A DNA stretch of 64,000 nt from Acanthaster planci (Eukaryota > Echinodermata > Asteroidea > Valvatida > Acanthasteridae): positions 1,471,446 to 1,535,445 of the forward strand of contig NW_019091415.1 of NCBI RefSeq assembly GCF_001949145.1, read 5' to 3'. A model generated the notes under the pieces. That model did not search any database, was not told the origin of the DNA, and worked only from the letters and a program-made list of their open reading frames with translations. A program made the position numbers and the translations under genes. This document shows positions 12,459 through 24,500 of this stretch, in pieces. The first letter of the stretch is position 1. The number at the start of each line of letters is the position of its first letter.

Positions 12459-12465
12459 ATATAAG
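12459..12465 (+). promoter_or_regulatory. Candidate TATA box of gene A
   Basis: ATATAAG lies 94 bp before the A start codon. The aligned position upstream of gene B (about 49179-49187, minus strand) reads TTTAAAG within matching flanks. The conserved leader between here and the ATG (CTGGATTCGCTGAGTGTTTA) is shared by both genes, as expected for a 5' UTR. No transcript evidence is available. Confidence 0.45.
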
Positions 12466-12558
12466 GCTGTTCTTTTCAAGCCGAGTCTCTATCTTCCCAG
12501 CGACACACTGGATTCGCTGAGTGTTTAGGTCTCTTGCAACCCACGCAGGCATTCCAAG

Positions 12559-15500
12559 ATGCAACCAATCGTCCTTCTTCTAGTATGGCTGCCGTTGGTG
12601 TTCGCTGAAAATCGTGAGTACAAACAACAATACGGAAGGATTGAAAATGTATGAATATTATTATAATTGGGCTCAACCCAATCACCTTTTTTGAAACCGT
12701 ACGATTCCATCTCTCATTTTTCCCGGACAATAATTCTCCTGGTCATTTTTCAACATGGTACTTCAAAGATGGTATGCACATCAACGTTGATCCCAATATG
12801 TGCCTACAAGGTTGACTCACTATAAAGTCATCAGGCGTCAAATAATAAGCAATTTTAATGAGAGATTTTTAAGTTTTAAAAATCCATGTGAAATGAATCG
12901 TGAAATGACTCAAAATACTCTTTAGGGCTAGTGATCCAGCAAATTTAGGTCTTGATTTTCTGTCGTGTATAAAGTAATTTAATTTTTTTCAAAAAATGCC
13001 CAAAACACTCAATCCAAATAGATAAGGCCTTGAGTTCCCAATCAAATGAATACTGGTAAAATGGTCCAAGCCTTGGGCTTGTTTTTATTGTCCATGTACA
13101 AATTATTGTAACCCGCCGATGATTAAAGAAAACACTAATGGTCGTCTGGCACTTCCCCGTCTGATGCCAATAAGGCTATCCCCATGTGCTCTGCACAGAC
13201 GCATTGACATTGCGACATGACGAAAAAACGACAAGCTAGCTGCAGCCAAGCCCACCTATGATATGATGAACTAAAACCATACCAGCAGTCCATCGCAAAC
13301 ACATCCCAGGCCCGAAACTGAGTTTTAATACCCACGCTGTGAGCATGCCTCGTGGGTCCACATTATAACCACGTGTACCTGTGCAGTATGCGGTGTTAAA
13401 ATCAAGTAAGCCCTTGGTCCAGTCGTTAATTTGCAGGACTGCGGACAGAAATGATTCTCTCCAAGGTGCAGATGCGCAAGCGACGGAGCCGTTTATAAGG
13501 TACCCGGTAGTGATATAAGGTCAAGTACATACAATAGGAAAAATCCTACGGAGCAGCAACGCACAGTGCGTGCAATGTAATAAACTTAATTTTTCTCACC
13601 ACGAAAATGTGGTGCATGGGGGTTATTCAACAGCCCATCCTCTCTGGTTTCAAAGTGAGGGTGAGATACCCTAATCCTACTTTGGAATTGACGTGAATGA
13701 CTATGAGAAATTCCAGGGGATCATCAAAGCTGATGTGAAATGACCCCTTGAACAAAAGTAAGAAGTTTTGGTCAGACAACATTATAAATGATCTGACTGT
13801 CCACTGGCATCAGCTTTGCTGGCCGCATGAAAAGCGCATCGTTTTTCTGTTTTTAAACAAAGCAGAGGTAAAAAGTCTTTGTATAAATTAAGATTATTTA
13901 CAAATGTTTAGTCAGCTGTTGCTTTTCTCCTACATGGCCATCCGTAGTTTACCGACCCATTCTAGGCAAAACCTACAACCATGGCATGGAGAAATTTCTG
14001 TCAGAATTAATTGCAAAAATTCACGTCAGAAAATGTTTTTCTAAAATTCTAAAAATAAGAGATAAAGCCCTGGTTATAATAATCTATGTGTAAACATTTA
14101 TCTGATTTGATCCCTTGGATACGTTTTGTTTTATTTTTCAATTTGAAAGTTCATAAGAACAAATCAATTTACTTTCCAATTCAGTTGTTTGTACAGCAAT
14201 ATCTGTGATGCCGAGGTTGCTCCACGCAGTGCCCTCAGAGCATGGAAATAACCATAAAATGGCAACACGAAAATTCAAAATAATTGTTAAAAGGGACTTG
14301 ATGATAGATGATTATTTAAGAAGTGATTTCTTTACAGTAACTGACTGATTAGATAGCAATGTTCCTTGGATAATCATAGAAGTAATGGTACTCGATTTCC
14401 TCATGCAGGAGCCAAGGAAGTGTGTTACTCGAATATCGGCTGCTTCAACTATGGTTACCCTTTCCTGGATCCGCCGCAGCGCCCGCTGAGCTGGGCGCCG
14501 CAGTCCCCCAGCCGCGTCAACCCGCGATTCCTGCTGCACACTCGCCACAACCCACTGAAGGACCAGGCTCAGGAGCTATACATTGACAATCCCAGCAGCA
14601 TCACCAGTTCCCACTTTGACCCAAGCAAGGAGACTAAGCTGATATGCCACGGCTTCCTCGAGAGCAGTGAGAATCCATTTTACAAAAAGTTGTTTGCTTT
14701 AAAAAAAAAAGACCGAAGCCGGCACTATTGGATGACATAACAATGTATCGATGATCTACCATGTGGAATACCCAGTAGGCACTTATCATGTACTCTGCAC
14801 ATAGGCCCTAGGTACCACTGTAGGCCCACGGGTTCCCTGACCAAGTTCTTAGACCTGGTTATAGAGCTAGAACATTGATTACCCTTCCAAACGGCAAAGC
14901 GAAAAATCGCAAGCAAGGGTAAATGGCACTACCCCGACTGTCATCTATCCGTCCCGAGCTGAAATGCACCCCCAATCGGCAAAAGAAAGACAGGTGGTTA
15001 CAAGCAGGTTCTTGCACGCGTTCTGCGTGTACGCAAAGGTCGAGTTCGGGCGGCCTGTTCTTGACACGGGTTTCTTGTTCTCGCGCTCGACCGGCGGGAA
15101 CACGACTCAAGGACACTGTTCTCGGAACAGGATCACACACCACCTTTTCGTCAGGGTACAACATGAACACATGGAAAAACTTGTGAGATTTTGATTTTTG
15201 AACAGCTGCAAAAAAGTAGAGAGATGGCTTCCAGAGCCATTGACAATTAACTTAACAAAAATTAGCATTAATTATTTTCAGTAACACAGAAATGAATGTT
15301 CATGTTTATATAGAAAAGAATTCAGCTCATCCAAAAATTAACTCTCGAATAACGTAGCCTAGGCTACATGGACGCCGCCATGTTGCATGTCACTAACCAC
15401 CAGCGATAACCGGTTCATTTGTTCCCGGCGTTCGAGCGGCCGACCCACGAAAACAAATCAAGCTGTTCGTTAACATACGGGAACAAGCCGCCCAAACTCA

Positions 15501-18500
15501 GCCATAGACCATACAAGCCGGAATAAATTAGTTACGCGTACTCAGCGTGCTCCACGTCAAACGCGCATACTTGCGCGCCTCGTGGCGCGCCTATGCTGTG
15601 AGCACCCAAAAACACGCCCTCTTTTGTTCCGCTTGGAGCGGATTACCCGTTGACATGTCCCATGCACCCCGCGCTAGCCAATCAACTTGACGTCACTGGT
15701 ACCTGCCATAGGCCGTTGATCGGTCGATAGGTGTCAGCTCACCAGATTTTGTTTAATGACTGGATCACCTGACCAGATTTAGGTGGCCTCCAAGGAAAGG
15801 TCAGGGGAGGCTGGAGTCAACGGAGGTCAAGGGCAAAGAACCATTTTTCAAATAATGAGAGAAAGGCGATTTTTCTTGGTCTGTTTCATCTTTCCTTCCA
15901 AAAGCGTGTGAAAATCCCCAGAATGAAGCCTCGCCTGGCCTACATTTAGACCATGTAAGGTTACATGAAAAATTCTAAAATATTTGTTGTTCCCCACGAA
16001 AGAAAGAGAAGTTCCCACCACAAAATTTGGTACCAGAGATTTTTCAAAAATGGTTAAATGTAGCGGCATTTCTTGGTATATTTCACTGAACCCCATTCCC
16101 CTTGCAGACGTGATTGAGTGGGATTACTGGATGACCAACATGATGAAAGAATTCCTCAACTACGCCGACTACAACGTCATTAAGGTTGTCTGGGGAAGCG
16201 GGTCGATGTTCCCTTACACACAGGCTCTGTCCAACACCAGGATCGTGGGTGCCGAGACCTCGCGACTCATTGACAAACTCAGGGTATGTCTTGACCTAGT
16301 TATATCCCATTATATCAAAGTGCTGGTAACACGTTTAATACTGAATGAGATTTCAAGTACAACATGAAAGCTGAATTATAGCACAATCCATCATGCTTTA
16401 CATTTTTCATTTAATCATGAAAGTGTTTATTTTCCCAGCAGTCTATACACAGTCGTGTATACTTAATCTTTAGTTCGAGGTAGAAACCTCTTTGATGTGG
16501 AAACTTCTAAGAAATTAATAACTTTGAAAGGCTCGATATAGAAGTCAGTTCCTGACGTCAGGCCGAGCGAGACCACTGATTGGCCAGCATGCACTCACAA
16601 AGGCAAAAGGGTGAAACAAGTCGCTCTCAAAAAAGAATGAGTCCATTTATAAATCCACTTCATAACAAGAGTTAAAATCGTTCAAAAGAGGAGCCATAAT
16701 AAAAGACAGTTTTTTTTCCGAGTTGCCCCTCATAAAATTTAATTAAGGCTCCGTGGAATAGTGGAGACTTAAACTCGTTTAGAGTGGTTTCATTCTCTTG
16801 GAGTGGTTAGGGACCCACTCGCTTTGAGGGTACGTTTTCCAGTTGTTTTGCATTGAGATTATGCGGTCAAGGGCATATGTTGGCGTAGCTTTTGCACTAA
16901 GCGTATGGTTTCTCTGTGTTTCTCATACCCTCAATCCCGCTAATGAAAGAAACACGTGTTATGTGCAAAGAACGACAAATCTGGCTGCCAACTATTCACT
17001 CTAGAAGAGCCGGAATCCGCACGACGACTTTTTTTTCAATATCGCTGCTGTGCATTACTCTTACAAGCCAAACCCTCAGGAGTTTGTCAGTAACTCCTTG
17101 CAGTCATTTTGACGCAAATTTTGTGAAAATCGAATGTACTGTTCCGCGCAGTACCCTTGCTTTCCGAGACAGGTTAGCCAAAAAATGGGTTTTTGTCCAC
17201 TGTCGTGCTCAATGCAAGCAGGCTGGTGCGCGTATGACCTTTCACCTCAAATGACCATATAACAATTTGAACACATTTTGAAAAATTGGGCATGAGAGAG
17301 GTGAGTTTTTGACGATCCGACCCCCCCCCCGAAGGGGAGCCGTGATATGGTCCAAAATATCCCGGCTCTCGTAGGGTGTGAACTCCATCAAAATCCCAAA
17401 AAAGGTCATCATTACACCACTACCTGTTACGGTAAGGACACACTTTTCCTGTTCTGAAATCAAGGTTTTGCGAAAGACTGAATACGGGCGATTCACAAAA
17501 GTGCGCAACCAAGAATTTGCAACACGTTGGCCAATCAGAACGCGCGAAATTTGTCGACCCTTTCCAAACGCGCATTGGGTCGACTAATTCGCGCATTGTG
17601 ATTGGCCAACGCGTTGCAAACTCTTGGTGGCGCACTATTGTGAAATGGCCGTATTCTAATACGAATTCTCCGTTCTTCATTGAATACCATTGTCGATTCT
17701 GTTGACATGCAGGCACTGTACGGTATTTCTGCGGCGTCTTTCCATTTCATTGGACACAGTCTCGGGTCTCACATCGGTGGATACGTCGGCGAACGACAGT
17801 CCGGCCTTGGCCGAATCACGGGTAAGAAAAGCACACACCCCTCTCATATTGCCTGCCAGTCGTATAGGTTGCCCAAGGTTACACAAAAAATCTTCCTTGG
17901 TACGCTCGAAGAAGGAATAGCACATCATCCACAAGCTCGAAACGCACACACCTGCCGGTTGGAATGTGGAATTCATTACATGGAGAATAAACATGTTTCC
18001 ATTGGATAACTTCCAAGAGATCGCCTTCCACGTCACTCTGTCATTCCCAACACTGGACATTGTAGTTGCCCTAGTAAGATCAACCTGGCGACGAGATTTC
18101 TTCGCCAGGAAAACTTTGTCAAATGCACGTTTTGGCTGTTCCAAGAAGGCAAAGCCTAAAACCCCACGGATTCATTGGGCGCTGCTCTGTCCTGTGGCAT
18201 TGCCGACAAAACTTAAAAATTAGAAGCTTTCGCTCATAGTTCCCCTAACCCTGAAAGTGAGATCTGCTCTGAAATCATTCTATTACTCCATGAGTCGAGT
18301 TGGCGTGACGATACTTTCCTTGCCTTCTTCCTCTGCAGCCCTGGTTCGAATCACGCCCACGCCGACATTTGGAGTTCCTAAGTATTAACCCAACACTTTT
18401 TCGTTGTTCAATTCCCCAGAGTCCCATAGGATGAAAAGTTTATAACTGATAGGACTTTAGCCCGGAACGTTGTTCCAACGGCTATAGAGGTGCCACATTG

Positions 18501-21500
18501 AAACACAGGCTCGACTGGCTGATTTTCTTTTTTCATAGGATTGGATCCGGCTGGACCAGGCTTCGAGAACACCCAGCCAGAGGTCCGATTGGATCCCACC
18601 GATGCTCTCTTCGTGGACACTATCCACTCAGACGCAAAAAACATCCTCGAGCTAGGTACGGAACTATCCCATTGGTCGTCACTTTGAGTTCTAGCTATGC
18701 TGAGCTATAGACCTTTTTCCTGTCAGGTCACAGTCGTGCTGGACTGCGCTGTGTTGTGATAATAATGAGCGCGTAGTGTTGAGATGGTACTCTATTTTCA
18801 TCGACGTGCATGCGCTTCTGCATAATTGCACGTGGTTGAAGCTGCCTGTAGGAATGTATGCGACCACCCGTCGCTAAGGCGGTTCACACGTGGTGGTATT
18901 GTTTACATTTAGCGCAATCCAGTCACGTGGGTGAAAAAGATCTATCCGGTTCGTAAGTGTGACGTCACTTCAGTTTAAACCACGCCCACTGCACACATAC
19001 TGTGCGCATCGGAGGGTGCATTCCTGTATTTCTGCGCGAGCTCATTAATATTTTATGATCCCATGGGGTTTTTACAAAAAGACATACCATACTCAGGAGG
19101 GATCATAGAAATATTTCTATAAATCCCGAATTTGGGACTGATAGTTTCCAGTTCGGGGTATTTCTTTCACAGAAAGCCCCGAATTGCGGGCTTATTTTGG
19201 ATAGAGGCGAGCGGCTTCATTCAGAGCTGAGCGCATAGTTTTACAACTACAGTATTTCGGGGAAAGGCGAATAATAAAAACTTTCCTAGCTAACCCCCGT
19301 AAAACTTAAACGAAAAGTGATCTTCTGGCCATAATTTCCAGTGACAAAAGGGAGGCCAACCTTTTCACGAGAGTTGACAGGCGGCGCTATTTCGATCCGA
19401 TTTTGCACTGTTTTCTATGGGCGCGTATTTGGTGCAGTGCATTGATCGCCGTTGACATGGAACCGTGGAACCGTAGGTTAATGCACAACTTCAGCAATCC
19501 TCCAACGGCAGCCTGCAAATCGTGGAGCGTCCGCCTTTGCGACGAATTCACTTACGAACCGGATAAAGCTAGTGACATAGCTTGCTGAGGCCACTGAGAC
19601 GACACAAGACACACAAAAGAAGAAAAAAGTCACTGTACCGATAATGATAGTTCTGTAAGCACCTCAGCTTTTTTGCGCAGTTGACCAAATGCGTAAAGGT
19701 TTCCAAAATGTAATGCGCATGATTGAGCCCTTTTTACATGAATATATGAATACGAACAGGTACAGGTATTTCCCCGGATCAGGGAAACGTCTATAACTCA
19801 TCAAGCCGTTTGGGGACAGTTCAAGCATCTTTTGTAATATTTCCCATTAATTTGCACTTCTGAACAAATTCTGCAAGGATGGATGGTCAAAACTGGATGA
19901 ATTGCATAGGTCGCGGTTACTGTTTCGTGACTTTTCCCCCCATCACTTTTTCGCCTGTCTTTTGCACACAAAGGCTTCGGTATGATTGCTCCCGTGGGGC
20001 ACATGGACTTCTACCCGAACAGCGGCAGCAGTCAACCCGGCTGTGATCAGTCACTCTTCGAGGACTTCTTTGACGAGGGCCTCATAGGGGGTGAGAGCTA
20101 TTTTTCGAGAAATCTTCTTGAAGCATTTCTGTGCCCTTGGGAAATTCATGTCCACTCTCGATGGGGGGATCGCTCTTAATTGAAATCGAAACACTAAAAG
20201 ATTTAAGAGTAATTGAGATAACAGACCGACTGGGCCAGATGGTAACTGGAGCAGGAGTACACTACAGGCTTAATTGAAAGGGATTTTTGTGCTTGCACTA
20301 AACATCGCGAGCAGGTTCTTGGGTCGTTGCAAGTTATTTAGTGTCGACCTTAAGACCAAACCTTTCTGTTCGTAAGTTTTTTACTTTTTATAATCATTTC
20401 TAAATGATCCAGTGATGCAGTGTTCTAGAGCGTGGAAAGTTTAAGTAAGTTTGGACTGAAATTATTTGATACGGGCGGCTCACAATAGCCTGCCTCCAAG
20501 AGTTTGCCACGTGTTGGCCGATCACAACGCGCGAAATCTGTCGACCCTTTCCAAACACGCACTGGGTCGACAGATTTCGCGCAATGTGATTGGCCAACTC
20601 GTTGCAAACTGTAGGAGGCGCACTATTGTAAAACGCCCGGATTACAATCCACTTTATCCATTCCTGGAAACCATTTGGTTTCTATACCTGATCAATCAGT
20701 GCCTCTATACTCTGCTGTCGTTATTTATATGAATCCGTAAAAAGTGGGTGTGCTGGCTGATCAGCGTCATAGATGCACAGAATTGCAAAGTTTATTTATT
20801 TATTTATTTATTTATTTTACATCTTTTGACATTAAAAGAGTAAATCAAATACACAGGGGCTGTCAAGGACAAACAAAAGTATAAAACTGTCATCTATGCG
20901 ATGCGTTTGTTTGACACAACTATATGTTTAGCAAAATGAACTCACCTTTTTAGAGATGAAGCCCCAGTTTGATTTTTTGTTATTTTGACTGAGGTGACAC
21001 ATTTTTTATCGATGATTTGTTGCTTTTCGTCAGAGTACAATAATGTCCCTATGGGATTATTTCCTTTCCCATACGTATTAAGTTTTGGGAAATGTTTTAC
21101 AGGGATCGCCTCAGTTTCAATTCAAGATGGCCGACTTTTGAATAAGGCGAATTGTGAGTTGTTCATGATCCTTACTTTTCCTCTCCACGACCGAACAGGA
21201 GGTGTGAAGTTCGTGGCATGTAACCACATGAGGGCTCACGAGTTCTTCACTCAATCCATCAACAATTGTCCGATTTATGGTTTCAGTTGTCCAAATGGTA
21301 CGTAAAACAACATGGAGGGGAAGGCAGAAATCGAGGTCGGCAACCGAGATTGTCAGCTTCCCCTAATAATAGAGAATTGATAAAGATTTGTTCAAATGGA
21401 GAAAAAATAGAAGCACACAAAAGTATCAACAGTTTTATTAATATCTTTACTCCCAAAAGTGACACTTTTATCTCACCTTGAAAAGGTTAACTGTGTGTCC

Positions 21501-24500
21501 ACTATTATGATTTTAGCTTAAGAAATAAAAGCAACATCGAAGACAAATATTCAGAACCTCATAAATTAGCAAGATAAACTTATCTAGTTACTTTTTATTG
21601 TAATATTTGTGTGCGACCACGACAGAATTTCTTTAGGAGTTTTATTTCTGTTTGTTTTCGACAAAGGTGCGGACTCGTACGACAGTTTTGTCAACGGCGA
21701 ATGCTTCAGTGGCGACGTAGCGCCGATGGGTTTCCATTCTATCAATTACAAACCGTCTTCTGGCGTTACGCTCAGGAAGTACTATACGGCGACAACGGAC
21801 ACGTCTCCTTTCTGCATGCGTGAGTTGAACAAAACAGCTTGCAAAGCAACTAATGTTGCAAACCAGAATTTGTATTTCAGTTTTACACTATGGCGCAAGT
21901 CCGTGCTGGCTGGTTCTCTTCTGCACTTTCACGACAGCTTAAAGGCCGGTAGCCTTCATCCGAACAACAGAAGAGCATAACGTAATTCGGCTGTTATTCC
22001 TATAATAGATGCCGCGTGTACACGTCCGTTGGTTGTGCATGAGTGCATATCACTTGCATAAATAATACCCAGAAAAGTGAAAAAAGGTGCTTTTTTTCCG
22101 AATATGGGGAATCTATAAGGACAACCATTTTCACGAAAAAAAACCATGGATTTCGGAAAGTTTAAGAATTTTAGGAAATGAGCGAACTCCCTCCGCATTT
22201 TGTCACGAGACCATCATTTATAACGGATTTCGCACCCACATCTCTGTTTAGTCTGGGAACCAAACTAAATATACGTAAGGTTACCTGCACTAACCCCGCC
22301 CCGAAAAGTGGTACTGAGCGAACTATGCATCAAGGGTAATGTGGTAAGCAAGCTTGCATAATTTCATTTTCAAATCAAACTATCCTGCCAACATAATGCT
22401 TCAATTCTTGCTGAAATCACAATTCTCAGGACGTTTGAAATGCTTACATTCTTTTTTCAGAAACTTAACAGCATTCTGAAAAAATCGAGTCTTGAACAAC
22501 GTTAAGATCAAATCTTCCGGAATTCTTCGAAATTCAGAAGCAAAGGACCTTACTTAAAGTTGTTTTAAAAGAAACGTCTAAAAGCGAAAATTCGAGTTGG
22601 CAGCTTGCAAGGATAAAAGCCAAGGTTGTCTTGAAATGCCTGAAATCTCTGAACTCGTTCGCTTGTTTTCTGTTCATGTTTTCAGTACCGGTATGTACTG
22701 GCTTATTTTTCTACAAACCCATTTGGGTTGAAACCGAAATGGATTGATTACTTTATTTCAATTATTCTTTAATTCTTCTCCGCGAATTAAGTCCTTGAAT
22801 TGCACGGCTGGTATGTTTAAAATTTTTCCCTTCTTGACAGGGTGGCTCCGTAAGTGCTAGCCGATAACATCATGTCAGCTTTGTTCTTTGCTTGCTTCCT
22901 GGCTTAATGCATGTGCGTGCAGTGCCCATGTGTAATGCTAACACAGTCGCTCTTTGCTATATCACCGATGAGAGGACATTGTGTTTGCCTATGTTCCCAT
23001 AATATATCAATATCCCATGGATTAATCACAGGCACTTATCACCGAGGACAATATAGATATGCCATCAAGGACAAGGTCTCTCTTTTTTCCCTTTATGTTC
23101 TGTCCTCTAAATTAAAGCAAAACCTGTCCACACGTTGACCGGTGTTATTGTCCCCACGAATTCAGATCCAAGAGCTCGACGAAATAAGCCCTTATGCGAG
23201 TTAAATTTGAATAAAATCTGGTACACTGAGTTATCTGATTGCACGTAAACATAACGATTCGAATTCCCCATACTAAAGACGCTATTGCTATACCTCGTGA
23301 TTTGGAGCAAGCTTTTGCATAGCAACCACCATCTCTGGAATGGACTGGTTCCTTTGTGCCCTTCTAACTAACAACACATTGCCCTAAATCGTGATGTATA
23401 GCAACAGAGTGTTTAGTGTGGAGAATTCAAATCGTTATCTTAACATGAATTTAAAGAACTCAGTGTATGTACCAGATTTTATTCACATGGCTTATTTTGC
23501 CCTTCTCAGTCATAATAAAATCACCGTCAGAGTCCTACATGGGCGGCTTTGAACATTTGTAAAGCTGTAAAGTGCTTCCTTCACAAAATTCTGAGAACAT
23601 TAGCCTGTCCCAGCCACCCAATCCGACCACCTAAAAGAAGATAAAAGGGGCCTTTACATCAAAATGCCAACACTGAAAGGTGGAGGTAGCAAATCATCGG
23701 ATTACTTGATGATGGCGGTGCTAACAAGCGAGGCTCAACGTCGAATACCCGAATTGGAGAGAACGTTTTCCCTTAGATGAAACAACCTTGAAGGCTACAG
23801 ATCTGGGCAGAAAATTTAATAACCCTAAAACTGATTATTTCTGACAGGAAACGAACTCACAAATTCCCTTACCTTTCCCAATACTAAACGCCAACAAGCT
23901 CGGTTAACCTTATTTTCTCCCTTTTGTGACCAAACCGTAATTTATGCTTGAAAAGCCTCATCAAAGAACGATAGGTAGTCAGATAAGGTGTTCCCTGCGC
24001 TCTGTAAAGGCGGTGGGGACGAGCAAAGTCAACTTCACCAATCACTTTCCCTCTTTCTGCAGAGAACCCCTTCCAGATTGGCCTGCACTTTGATGACCCA
24101 TGGTATGCCGAGACATTCAAAGGCTGGGCCTACGTAACTCTCATCGGTGGGGGTGGTAAAACCACGAGAACCAAGCTGAATGAGTAAGTGCAAATGTGGA
24201 TGTGTCAGTCGTACGTAAGATTACTTGTGGATTAAATCTAAAAAATAAAAAAGCCGTTAGCTTTTCAAGATGCTTACAATTTTTTTCTTGAGAATAATCT
24301 CACACGTTGACACCCTGAAATAAATTATCACAGAATGACGACATCTGCCAAGAGACACACTAGCAAGCTCGAATACGGACCACACTGCTTGACCATTACG
24401 GTCTTTACGTACTATGGTCGGCGAAGTACAATTTGAGTCACAATTTCGACATTTATATCTCATTAACCTGGATCACCGCTTTACACCGCACGTGCGTGTG

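Noticed and set aside
17420-17716. Overlapping frames on both strands around 17.5 kb
   Set aside because: They lie in the palindromic element; similar frames appear at the other copies for the same reason.
18301-18353. Possible tRNA gene
   Set aside because: A and B boxes are present, but no acceptor, anticodon or T stems could be paired, and the body continues as a repeat shared with 42.9 kb.
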